NCBI RefSeq assembly: GCF_043555935.1
Contig: NZ_JBIGIB010000001.1
Location: 1,178,001-1,242,000, forward strand
DNA length: 64,000 nucleotides
Direction: 5' to 3'
Source of the DNA: Pelomonas baiyunensis
GTDB lineage: Bacteria; Pseudomonadota; Gammaproteobacteria; Burkholderiales; Burkholderiaceae_C
The translations under genes were made by a program, and so were the position numbers. A model generated the notes under the pieces. That model was not told the origin of the DNA. It saw only the letters and a list, made by a program, of their open reading frames with translations, and did no database searches. Positions 16,629-26,828 of the stretch are shown one piece after another. Every line of letters starts with the position of its first letter. Position 1 is the first letter of the stretch.

Positions 16629-18221
16629 TCACTTGTGGCCGCCGCCACCGCTGCTGTAGCCACCGTAGCTGCTGCCGCTGGAGCCACCGTAGTAGCCACC
16701 GCTGCTGCTGTGGGCGTTGATGCGGCACTGCTGGTACTCGGTGCTGTTCTCACCAAAGCTGTCTTTGTAGCCCTGGCAGCTGTCGCTGGAACAGGCGCGC
16801 AAAAGCGCGAACAGCAGCACGAGCAGGAACAGGCCAATGATGAGGTTGCGCAGCAGCGTGCCGCTGTTGTCTTTGAAGGCCGACGCGTCACGGGTGAACT
16901 GCGCGGCCGGTGCTGTCAGATTGAAGGCCTTTTGCACGGCCCCCGCCGGCAGGGTCTGGCCGCCGCTCCAGGTGATCTCGGGGCCTTGCTTCTCGCGGCT
17001 CAACAGGTAGGTGCCGTTGGCGGTGCTGTAGTCGGTCACTTGCACCCGGTCGTCCAGCTGCACGGGCCAATAGAACTCGCCGAGCACATGCGTGGTTTTG
17101 GCGCCGTACACCCAGCGCTGGGCGTAGGCGCGGCCTTGCCATTGCACGCCGCCACGCGCCGACGCGGGTGCGCCAGTCAGCGTGCGAACGAGGCTCCAGC
17201 CTTCACGGGTGTCCACGAGGAACGCGAAACCCGCCAGTCGGTTGAACAGCAGGTACTCGCGCCAGAAGCTTTGCTCGTCTTCGGCGTCTTCCGGGATGTC
17301 GCAGCGCTCCTGGTAGCCCACCACCTGCCAGGTCTGCGGGGCTTCGCCTGCAAACGCCAGCGTGCCGGTGCGGCCCAAGGGAATCAAAGGCTCGCGGCCC
17401 GGCGCCTGGTTCACGAAGCTGAGCGCCTGGACGTCGGACTGCGGCAGCGTCACCAGGGCCTGGCATTGGCCGCAGGTGATGCTCTTGCTCTCAGCAAGGC
17501 GGGGCTCCAGCGCGGCGCCACAGTTGGGGCAGGCGAGGCTGCGGCCCTTGAGCCGCGCTTCGGCGATCGACTCGCCTTCGGCCGTCACGCGCACGCCCTG
17601 CAGTGCCAATTCGCTCAACTGCACGCTGCGCCCGACCGACCACACCGGCGCCGCCGCGTCGGGGTACTCCAGGCTGCCCACATCGCCTTGCGGGCTGCGC
17701 AATTCGACGATGCGCCCGGCGCGCGGCGGCCGGGGCAGTTCCCCCTCGGCGGCACGCAGGGCCGCTTGAATGACGGCGGCCACCTGCCAGCGCTGGCCGG
17801 CCAGCGTCAACGGGGCGCCCAGCTGGGGCTGTGCCGGGGGTGTTTCAGCCAGCGGCGCCTCCAGGCTCAAGACGAAGCGGCCGTTGTCTTCGCTCAACCA
17901 GGCCGTGCGCGTTTGTTCGCCGGCGTCGAACAGCAGGTGCCATTCGTTCCAGTTCCCCAGCTCCGAGCCACGCTGCACGCGGCCGACCACGGCGAAGCCC
18001 TGGCCCATCCAGCGGCCCGTGGCGCCGAGTTGCAGCGGCGAGTAGTCGTCAAAGATTTCGGCGCTTTGGCCGATGCGGCTCAGGGTGTCGCCGTCCCGCA
18101 GCAGGGTGCTGCGGCAAAAGCTGCAGACGGCGCTGGCCGACGCCGCGCTGGCGAACTCAACCGGCGCGCCGCAGTTGGGGCAGGCCGCCCGCCATCGGCG
18201 CTGTGTGTTGCTCTCAGCCAT
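16629..18221 (-). CDS. DUF4178 domain-containing protein with two zinc ribbons
   Basis: A 530-residue protein. A first zinc ribbon has CPNC and CSFC (about residues 14-36), a DUF4178 domain follows, then a second ribbon (CPNCG and CGQCQ) and another DUF4178 domain; a single membrane helix (NLIIGLFLLVLLFALL) lies near residue 460, and the tail is very rich in Gly, Ser and Tyr. The layout suggests a cytoplasmic scaffold tethered to the membrane. An in-frame TTG at 18224 exists but ATG 18221 gives MAESNTQ. It is translated 12 bases before DUF350. Function of DUF4178 is unknown. Confidence 0.87.
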   Translation of the reverse strand: MAESNTQRRWRAACPNCGAPVEFASAASASAVCSFCRSTLLRDGDTLSRIGQSAEIFDDYSPLQLGATGRWMGQGFAVVGRVQRGSELGNWNEWHLLFDAGEQTRTAWLSEDNGRFVLSLEAPLAETPPAQPQLGAPLTLAGQRWQVAAVIQAALRAAEGELPRPPRAGRIVELRSPQGDVGSLEYPDAAAPVWSVGRSVQLSELALQGVRVTAEGESIAEARLKGRSLACPNCGAALEPRLAESKSITCGQCQALVTLPQSDVQALSFVNQAPGREPLIPLGRTGTLAFAGEAPQTWQVVGYQERCDIPEDAEDEQSFWREYLLFNRLAGFAFLVDTREGWSLVRTLTGAPASARGGVQWQGRAYAQRWVYGAKTTHVLGEFYWPVQLDDRVQVTDYSTANGTYLLSREKQGPEITWSGGQTLPAGAVQKAFNLTAPAAQFTRDASAFKDNSGTLLRNLIIGLFLLVLLFALLRACSSDSCQGYKDSFGENSTEYQQCRINAHSSSGGYYGGSSGSSYGGYSSGGGGHK

Positions 18222-18277
18222 CAACAGGCTTGATACGCATGGAAACTGACCATGGAACTTTGACGGGCGGCCAGTCG

Positions 18278-18433
18278 CTAGGTGTTGGTTTGCTTGGCCG
18301 TCACGGCCGCGGCAATCAGTTCCGCCACTGTGGAAACCGCGAACACCGAGAACGCGGCCCCGGCATGGCCGCTCAGCAGCAGCGCCACTGCGGCGGCGAG
18401 CAGCGCCAACCCTGCGACATGGCGCGCTCTCAC
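18278..18433 (-). CDS. small membrane protein, 51 residues, unrecognised
   Basis: A GTG-started reading frame (VRARHVAGLA...) whose start shares one base with the TAG stop of the SPFH gene (TAGTG), a typical coupling arrangement. The product has one or two hydrophobic helices (ALLAAAVALLLSG and FSVFAVSTVAELIAAAV) between a basic N-terminus and a short polar tail. It fills the 150-base space between the SPFH and DUF4178 genes. No family is recognised. Support is position, hydrophobicity and codon bias, so it needs comparative confirmation. Confidence 0.55.
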   Translation of the reverse strand: MRARHVAGLALLAAAVALLLSGHAGAAFSVFAVSTVAELIAAAVTAKQTNT

Positions 18434-19458
18434 TAGCCCAGCTTCTTCAGCAGGTCGGCCTTCTTGGCGGCGAACTCATCGTCCGTCAGGATGCCCTTGG
18501 CCTTGAGGTCGCCGAGCTTTTCCAGCAAAGCGACGATGTCGTCGGGCTTGCTGGCTGCTGGGGCAGGCGCTGCGGCGCCCACGCCGGCCAGGCCCTGGCC
18601 CAGCGTTTGTGCCAGCGTCTGGCCCAGCGCCACGCCGGCGCCCAGGCCCACGGCCTCACCGGCGATGCCGCCCGAGCCGGCGCCCTTGGCCAGTTCCGGA
18701 ATGGCTTGTGCGGTTTGGTACTGTACGAACTGGCCCATGTTCTGGCCAATGATGCCCATGCCGATGCGCTGGTCGAGGATCTTTTGCAGTTCTTCGGGCA
18801 GCGACACGTTCTGCATCGTCACCGACAGCAATTCCAGGCCGATGGCATCAAACGCGGGTGCGGTCGCATTCTTGAGCGCGGCGGCGAATTCGATCTGGTT
18901 GGCGGCCAGGTCCAGGAAGGCGGTGCCGCTGCTGGCGACAGCGTCGCTGATGTGCTGCAGCATCAAGCCTCGCAGCTGGCCGTCCAGGTCGGCGGTGGTG
19001 TAGCGCTCGCGGGTGCCGGAGATTTGGGTGTGGAAGGTCTTGGCGTCCTTGATGCGGTAGGCGTAGTTGCCGAAGGCGCGCAGGCGCACGGCACCGAAAT
19101 CCTTGTCGCGGATGGCAACCGGCTGGCTGGTGCCCCAGCGTTGGTCGATCTGCTGGCGGGTGCTGAAGAAGTAGACGTCGCTCTTGAAGGGCGACTCGAA
19201 CAACTTGTCCCAGTTCTTGAGGTAGGTGAGGATGGGCAGCGTTTGTGTGGTGAGCTTGTGCGTGCCGGGGCCGAAGACGTCGGCCACCTGGCCTTCATTC
19301 ACGAACACCGCGACTTGCGACTCGCGCACCACCAATTGGCCGCCGTTCTGGATTTCCATGCCCGCCATCGGGAAGCGCCAAGCCAGCGTGCCGTCGCTGT
19401 CTTCCGTCCACTGGATGACGTCTATGAACTGTTTCTTGATGAAATCCATCAGGGCCAT
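18433..19458 (-). CDS. SPFH domain protein with C-terminal SHOCT (virion-core-like/YdjI type)
   Basis: A 341-residue SPFH/Band 7 protein: N-terminal amphipathic start MALMDFIKKQFIDVIQW, then VVRESQVAVFVNEGQVADVFGPG, the core strand-helix domain to about residue 225, an Ala/Gly-rich linker and a SHOCT domain (DIVALLEKLGDLKAKGILTD) at 308-340. Relatives such as B. subtilis YdjI assemble with membrane-stress proteins. No classical transmembrane helix is present, so peripheral binding is likely. It is the first gene of the minus-strand block, divergent from moaE with a 113-base gap that should hold the promoter. Confidence 0.88.
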   Translation of the reverse strand: MALMDFIKKQFIDVIQWTEDSDGTLAWRFPMAGMEIQNGGQLVVRESQVAVFVNEGQVADVFGPGTHKLTTQTLPILTYLKNWDKLFESPFKSDVYFFSTRQQIDQRWGTSQPVAIRDKDFGAVRLRAFGNYAYRIKDAKTFHTQISGTRERYTTADLDGQLRGLMLQHISDAVASSGTAFLDLAANQIEFAAALKNATAPAFDAIGLELLSVTMQNVSLPEELQKILDQRIGMGIIGQNMGQFVQYQTAQAIPELAKGAGSGGIAGEAVGLGAGVALGQTLAQTLGQGLAGVGAAAPAPAASKPDDIVALLEKLGDLKAKGILTDDEFAAKKADLLKKLG

Positions 19459-19571
19459 GTCGAATTCCTGGCTGCGAAAAATAAAGCTTGGCGGAGTATC
19501 CGACCCGCAGCAGTCGCTTCTCTGTCCAAACAGGTGAATCTCACCGCAAGCAAACAGTGAGAATCGGTGAC

Positions 19572-20123
19572 ATGAGAAGCGTTCGTATTCAGACGGAAGA
19601 CTTTGACCTCAGCATTGAGACACAAGCCTTGCGCGAGGCTGACGGCGGCATCGGCGCCGTGGTGGCGTTTGTGGGCACGGTGCGCGAGCACAGCAGCGGC
19701 GCGGCGGTCAGCCAGATGGATCTGGAGCATTACCCCGGCATGACCGAAGCCGCCATCGAAGGAATGATGGACGAGGCGTTCACGCGCTTCGACATCCGCG
19801 CCGCGCGCGTGATCCATCGTGTCGGGCCGCTGATGGCGCGCGATCAGATCGTGCTGGTGCTGGTGGCCAGCGCACACCGGGGGCAGGCGTTTCAGGCCTG
19901 CGAGTTCCTGATGGACTATCTGAAGACCCAGGCCCCGTTCTGGAAGAAGGAATACACACCCGACGGCGCCCACTGGGTGGATGCCCGCGTGGCGGACGAC
20001 GAGGCGCTGGCCCGCTGGGGCATTGCCGCGGGCAACGCCTCTGACGCCTCTGACGCCTCTGACGCGGGTGTCGAGGCCGCAGCTTTCGCCGCAGCCGTCA
20101 GCACGCCGGAGCGCGCCGCGTGA
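19572..20123 (+). CDS. moaE: molybdopterin synthase catalytic subunit MoaE
   Basis: Forms the catalytic half of molybdopterin synthase with MoaD, converting cyclic pyranopterin phosphate to molybdopterin. Of 183 residues the first ~150 match MoaE: GAVVAFVGTVREHS, LEHYPGMTE, HRVGPL, VASAHRGQAFQACEFLMDYLK and the active-site lysines in FWKKE. The last ~35 residues are an Ala/Ser/Asp tail containing a triple ASD repeat, longer than usual. I use the ATG at 19572 (MRSVRIQ); the frame is open upstream to 19488. GTGA overlap with crcB follows. Confidence 0.94.
   Translation: MRSVRIQTEDFDLSIETQALREADGGIGAVVAFVGTVREHSSGAAVSQMDLEHYPGMTEAAIEGMMDEAFTRFDIRAARVIHRVGPLMARDQIVLVLVASAHRGQAFQACEFLMDYLKTQAPFWKKEYTPDGAHWVDARVADDEALARWGIAAGNASDASDASDAGVEAAAFAAAVSTPERAA
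20037..20063 (+). repeat. three tandem 9-base repeats in the moaE tail
   Basis: The unit GCCTCTGAC occurs three times in a row, coding for Ala-Ser-Asp x3 in the extra C-terminal tail of MoaE. Copy number could vary by slippage without breaking the frame. Confidence 0.9.
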
Positions 20124-20485
20124 ACGGCCTGGCCGTGGCGGTGGGCGCCGCCTTCGGGGCCTTGGCCCGGTGGCAGGCGGGGCTGCTGCTCAATACCCGC
20201 TGGTGGGGCTTCCCGCTGGGCACGCTGGCCGTGAACCTGATCGGCGGCTTCTTGATCGGCATGGCGCTGGAGTGGTTCGGCCGGCAGCCGAACGAGGTGC
20301 TCAAGCTCTTGCTGGTGACCGGCTTCCTGGGCGGGTTGACAACGTTCTCAGCGTTTTCCGGTGAGTCGCTGGCCTTGCTCAAGAGCGGCCAGTTGGCGCT
20401 GGCGGCCGCCCACACGCTGGCGCACGTGCTCGGTTCCTTGTTCGCAGCCTGGCTGGGCATGCGCGTTGTGCAAGCCTTGATTTGA
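20120..20485 (+). CDS. crcB: fluoride efflux channel CrcB/Fluc
   Basis: A dual-topology inner-membrane fluoride channel of 121 residues with four helices. Diagnostic motifs: GALARW (13-18), the Na+-site/pore segment FPLGTLAVNLIGGFLIG (about 31-47, with the conserved Asn) and GFLGGLTTFSAFSGE, containing the TTFS phenylalanine box. It starts at a GTG inside the moaE stop (GTGA), so it is coupled to moaE; no fluoride riboswitch can fit before it. Confidence 0.95.
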   Translation: MNGLAVAVGAAFGALARWQAGLLLNTRWWGFPLGTLAVNLIGGFLIGMALEWFGRQPNEVLKLLLVTGFLGGLTTFSAFSGESLALLKSGQLALAAAHTLAHVLGSLFAAWLGMRVVQALI

Positions 20486-20490
20486 GTCAA

Positions 20491-20519
20491 CTTGAAATGC
20501 GCTGAAAGGCGCCCACTTG
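20491..20519 (+). promoter_or_regulatory. clpB: sigma-32 (RpoH) heat-shock promoter of clpB
   Basis: A perfect -35 element CTTGAAA (20491-20497) is followed after 14 bases by CCCACTT (20512-20518), close to the sigma-32 -10 consensus CCCATnT. Start of transcription would fall near 20526, just before the ribosome site GGAGG at 20531-20535 and the clpB ATG at 20545. Confidence 0.8.
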
Positions 20520-20544
20520 GCTTCGCAACAGGAGGTTCCATCCC

Positions 20545-23136
<2,592 letters not shown>

Positions 23137-23183
23137 GCAGGGCGCGCGTGCCGCGCGCCCACTCGGATGGTTGGCATCGCTTC

Positions 23184-23219
23184 AACCGCTTTGACCGAAA
23201 GGCAGAGCGGTTTTTTTTG
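23184..23219 (+). terminator. rho-independent terminator after clpB
   Basis: A hairpin AACCGCT / AGCGGTT with a 15-base loop is followed by a run of eight T. It lies 47 bases after the clpB stop and separates clpB from the iron operon. Confidence 0.8.
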
Positions 23220-23232
23220 CGTTTATGAATAG

Positions 23233-23257
23233 AATGCAAATCGTTCTCATTTGCATT
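23233..23257 (+). promoter_or_regulatory. Fur box upstream of the iron-uptake operon
   Basis: A perfect 9-base inverted repeat, AATGCAAAT and ATTTGCATT, around the 7-base spacer CGTTCTC. The core AAATCGTTCTCATTT resembles the 19-base Fur consensus. It sits 10 bases before the small membrane protein gene that opens the TonB receptor operon, where bound Fe-Fur would block transcription. Confidence 0.8.
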
Positions 23258-23267
23258 TAACAAGACA

Positions 23268-23486
23268 ATGGCTTGGTATGAACTGGCACAGCGTGCCCCG
23301 CGGCCTGCGGCGTTGACCGGTCGTCAAGCGGCGTGGCGGCTGTGGCGGTGGCCGGTCTCGATTGGCTTCCTGGTGGCCAGCGGCCTGGTCTCGGCCTTGG
23401 TGTCCGACCGCTGGGGCGACGCCTGGTCATGGCTGGCGCTGGGCCTGCCCGTTCTCGTCATGGTCCGGTGTTCGACGCGCCGTTGA
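23268..23486 (+). CDS. small hypothetical membrane protein of the iron operon
   Basis: A 72-residue protein, rich in Trp and Ala, with two hydrophobic segments (about 30-46 and 53-67: VSIGFLVASGLVSAL and SWLALGLPVLVMV). It begins right after the Fur box and ends 38 bases before the TonB receptor. No family is recognised; position implies an iron-repressed role, perhaps as a helper of the receptor or PepSY protein. No strong ribosome site is seen, so the start is uncertain. Confidence 0.6.
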   Translation: MAWYELAQRAPRPAALTGRQAAWRLWRWPVSIGFLVASGLVSALVSDRWGDAWSWLALGLPVLVMVRCSTRR

Positions 23487-23524
23487 TCTCCTCTCGTAGT
23501 TACCTCCTACCTTCCCCCTGACTG

Positions 23525-25648
23525 ATGACCCGTCCAAAACTTCTGCTGACCGCCTGCGCCTTGGCTGCCGCCAGCTTCACCGCACAGGCCCAAACGTCGA
23601 CGTCCTCTGATGAAGCGGCTCAGCCCGCCAGCTTGCAGACCGTCGTGGTCAACGGCAAGCGCGCCAACCGTGTGTCCAGGGGCGCCACCGGCTTGCCGAT
23701 GGACGTCAAAGAGACCCCGCAGACCATCAGCAGCATCGACCGTGAAGACATGGCCAACTTCGGCCTCACCGGCAGCAACGAGGCCCTGAGCCTGGCCACT
23801 GGCATCAACGTCGAGCAGTACGAGACCAACCGCGCCACCTTCAACGCCCGTGGATTCGAGATTCAATTGACGCAGGTTGACGGCCTGGGCATGACGAACT
23901 CCTGGGGCACGGTCGTTGGCCGGGAAGACACCTTTCTCTTCGATCGCATCGAGCTCATCCGCGGCGCCAATGGCTTGCTGACGGGTGTGGGCAATGCGTC
24001 GGGCACCATCAACTACATCCGCAAGCGCCCGCTGAACCAGGACGTGGGAGCGTTCAATGTGACCCTGGGCGCCTGGGAGCAGAAGCGCGCGGCGCTGGAC
24101 GTCAACAAGGTGCTCACGGAGGACGGGGCCTGGGCGGGGCGGCTGATCGTCGCGCACGAGGACAAGGATTCCTACCTGCGCGACCTGCACGACCAACGAA
24201 CGTCGGTCTACGGTGTGGTCGACGGCCAGATCGGCAGCCGCGGTGTGTTGACGGTGGGCGTCACAGCTGTGGACTCGAAGCAGGACTCGCCCATGTGGGG
24301 CTCTCTCACGCTGCGGCGTGCCGATGGCACGCAGGCCGATTTCCCGGCGGGCGCCTCCACCTCGCAGCGCTGGACTTACTGGAACACGCGCTCCTACAAC
24401 GCGTTCGTCGAGTACACGCACCAACTGGCCGACGGCTGGGAGGGCAAGCTGACCTACAACACGCGCCACGGCGATGAATCGACCCGACTGCTCTACGCGT
24501 ACTCACCCACGGGCATGCTGAACGCCGACAACACCGGGTTGATCGGCTGGCCGTATCGCAGCGAGGGCGACACGGATCACCGGGTGCTGGACGCCAACCT
24601 CAGTGGTGACTTCCAGGCGTTCGGCCGTCAGCACCGTTTGCTGGTGGGCGTGAGCCAGTCCCGAGAGACGACGGCCGTGGACACTTTCCCGGTGCAGAAC
24701 CACATGGGCGATGCGCTGCCGGCTTTTCCCTATGGAGGCGACGTCTACACCGAGCCGACCTGGGGCGCACGGGAGCCCAGCACCCGTGGCGAGCAGCAGC
24801 TGACCCGCGTCTATGCCGCGTCGCAGATCAGCCTGACGGACGATCTCAAGGGCATCGTCGGAGTGAACGCGGTGCGTCTGTCCCGCAACGGCGCCTCCAT
24901 CTACGGCAACGCCGCCACCCACACCGTCTACCCGGACACGCGCGAGGTCAGCCCCTATGTGGGCTTGACCTACGCGCTCTCACCCGCGGTCACCGGCTAT
25001 GTGTCCTACTCCGACATCTTCCAGAACCAGGACCAGACCGACACGAAGGGTGCGTATCTCGCTCCCATGAAGGGCGTCAACGCCGAGGTGGGCGTGAAGG
25101 CCGAGTGGCTGAATCGCGCCTTGCTGACGACGCTTGCTGTGTTCACGGCCAAGCAACAAGGATTGGCCACCTATGGGGGCGTGATCACCGGCACCGGGAC
25201 GTCGCTCGACGGCCAGTCCTGGTACGAAGGAAAGGATGTGAAGTCGCGCGGTGTGGAGGCCGAAGCGACCGGTCGGCTGGGCAAGGATGCCAAGCTGACT
25301 TTGGGCTACACGCACCTCCGGCTCACCGGCCCGGATGGGCAGGACATCTATGAATGGGTGCCCCGCAACACCGTCAACTTCCGGGTCGACAGCCGCTTGC
25401 CAGTGCTGCCGGGCTTGCGCCTGGGCCTGGGGGGCCGTTGGCAGTCGGCGGTGAGCAAAGCGGGCGGCCCCAAGCAGGTCGGCTATCTCGTGGCGAACGC
25501 CTTCGCGGCGTATGACTTGTCACCGGCCGCGACGCTGCGCCTGAACGTGAACAACCTGTTCGACAAGAAATACGTGGGCGGCCTGGCGTACGGCGCCATC
25601 GCCGGGGCGCCGCGCCATGCGTCGGTGACGCTGGACTACAAGCTCTGA
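23525..25648 (+). CDS. TonB-dependent siderophore receptor
   Basis: An outer-membrane ferric-siderophore importer of 707 residues. Signal peptide 1-22 (LLLTACALAAASFTAQA), a TonB-box-like VVVNGKRANRVSRGA, plug domain from about 55 (DVKETPQTISSIDREDM; SLATGINVEQYETNRATFNARGF) and a 22-strand barrel ending in the outer-membrane targeting VTLDYKL (the last residue hydrophobic). The siderophore type cannot be told; the plug looks like the FpvA/FhuE-like subgroup. Iron control is implied by the Fur box. PepSY gene follows 7 bases later. Confidence 0.93.
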   Translation: MTRPKLLLTACALAAASFTAQAQTSTSSDEAAQPASLQTVVVNGKRANRVSRGATGLPMDVKETPQTISSIDREDMANFGLTGSNEALSLATGINVEQYETNRATFNARGFEIQLTQVDGLGMTNSWGTVVGREDTFLFDRIELIRGANGLLTGVGNASGTINYIRKRPLNQDVGAFNVTLGAWEQKRAALDVNKVLTEDGAWAGRLIVAHEDKDSYLRDLHDQRTSVYGVVDGQIGSRGVLTVGVTAVDSKQDSPMWGSLTLRRADGTQADFPAGASTSQRWTYWNTRSYNAFVEYTHQLADGWEGKLTYNTRHGDESTRLLYAYSPTGMLNADNTGLIGWPYRSEGDTDHRVLDANLSGDFQAFGRQHRLLVGVSQSRETTAVDTFPVQNHMGDALPAFPYGGDVYTEPTWGAREPSTRGEQQLTRVYAASQISLTDDLKGIVGVNAVRLSRNGASIYGNAATHTVYPDTREVSPYVGLTYALSPAVTGYVSYSDIFQNQDQTDTKGAYLAPMKGVNAEVGVKAEWLNRALLTTLAVFTAKQQGLATYGGVITGTGTSLDGQSWYEGKDVKSRGVEAEATGRLGKDAKLTLGYTHLRLTGPDGQDIYEWVPRNTVNFRVDSRLPVLPGLRLGLGGRWQSAVSKAGGPKQVGYLVANAFAAYDLSPAATLRLNVNNLFDKKYVGGLAYGAIAGAPRHASVTLDYKL

Positions 25649-25655
25649 GCCGGCC

Positions 25656-26828
25656 ATGACGCTGACGCCGCGCGCCATCCGCATCTGGGCCTGGCTGCAC
25701 ACATGGAGCAGCCTGGTTTGCACGCTGTTCATGCTGCTGCTGTGCCTGACGGGCTTGCCGCTGATCTTCCATCATGAGATTGGCCACCTCACCGGCACGG
25801 AGGTGGAAGCGCCGACCCTGCCGGCCGCGCGTGAGTCGCAACGCGCGCGTGCCGACGAGGTGATGGCCGCAGCCCGCGCCCGCCACCCCGACCGCATCGT
25901 GCAGTTCATGGGCAAGTCTGACGATGACGATCGGCTGTGGTGGGCCACGCTCGCCCCCACGCCGGAGCCGACGGAGGACTACAAGTCCGTCATGGTCGAC
26001 GCTCGCACCGGCGAGGTGGTGGGCGAGTACCGGGTCGGGGAGGGGTTCATGGACTTGATGTTCCGTCTGCATGTGGACCTGTTCGCCGGCTTGCCCGGCA
26101 AGCTTTTCCTGGGTTTCATGGGCTTTCTGCTGCTGGTGGCGCTGGTGTCGGGCGTCGTGCTCTACGCACCCTTCATGCGCAAGCTGGACTTCGGCACCGT
26201 GCGTCACGAGCGCTCGGCGCGCATCCGCTGGCTGGATCTGCACAACTTGATCGGCATCGTGACGTTGGTTTGGTGCTTTGTCGTGGGCGCGACCGGCGTC
26301 ATCAACACCGGCGCTGACCTGCTGGTCAAGCACTGGCAGGTGGAACACGTGGGCGACCTGGTGCGGCCTTACCAGGGGCTCCCCCTGGTGGCCGAGCGTG
26401 ACCGTGCCCCCCTGCAGCAGGCCTTGGAGGCGGCGCAGGTCGCGGCGCCGGGCAAGCACCTGTCGTTCATCGCGTTCCCGGGCTCTGCGTTCTCCAGTCC
26501 GCATCACACCACCTTTTTCATGCGCGGCGACACCCCGCTGACTGCCAAGCTGATGGTGCCCGTGCTCGTGGATGCGCGCACCGCTCGTGTCACGGTCGTG
26601 CCTGAGATGCCCTGGTATCTGGACGCGCTGCTGCTGTCCCAGCCCTTGCATTTCGGAGACTACGGCGGCCTGCCGATGAAGATCCTGTGGGCGCTGCTGG
26701 ACATCGCCACGATCTTGCTGCTGGGCAGCGGCCTCTACCTGTGGTGGAAGAAGCGCGGAACCGCCCGCTCACCAGCGCGAGGCGTGGTCCTCGGTCACGC
26801 CGAGCAGGCGCTCGACACGCCGCGCTGA
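25656..26828 (+). CDS. PepSY-associated TM helix protein (iron reductase-like)
   Basis: An inner-membrane protein of 390 residues with four hydrophobic helices (near 19-40, 145-170, 190-215, 345-365) and periplasmic PepSY stretches. Such proteins sit beside TonB siderophore receptors, and members such as FoxB/FpvG-like proteins reduce siderophore-bound Fe(III); the assignment here is by family and neighbour. Its 3' end overlaps the convergent DUF2804 gene by 60 bases. Confidence 0.88.
   Translation: MTLTPRAIRIWAWLHTWSSLVCTLFMLLLCLTGLPLIFHHEIGHLTGTEVEAPTLPAARESQRARADEVMAAARARHPDRIVQFMGKSDDDDRLWWATLAPTPEPTEDYKSVMVDARTGEVVGEYRVGEGFMDLMFRLHVDLFAGLPGKLFLGFMGFLLLVALVSGVVLYAPFMRKLDFGTVRHERSARIRWLDLHNLIGIVTLVWCFVVGATGVINTGADLLVKHWQVEHVGDLVRPYQGLPLVAERDRAPLQQALEAAQVAAPGKHLSFIAFPGSAFSSPHHTTFFMRGDTPLTAKLMVPVLVDARTARVTVVPEMPWYLDALLLSQPLHFGDYGGLPMKILWALLDIATILLLGSGLYLWWKKRGTARSPARGVVLGHAEQALDTPR

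Noticed and set aside
19530..19571. Imperfect inverted repeat (GAATCTCAC / GTGAGAATC) before moaE, considered as an operator.
   Set aside because: One arm has a mismatch and no known regulator site fits; left as noise.
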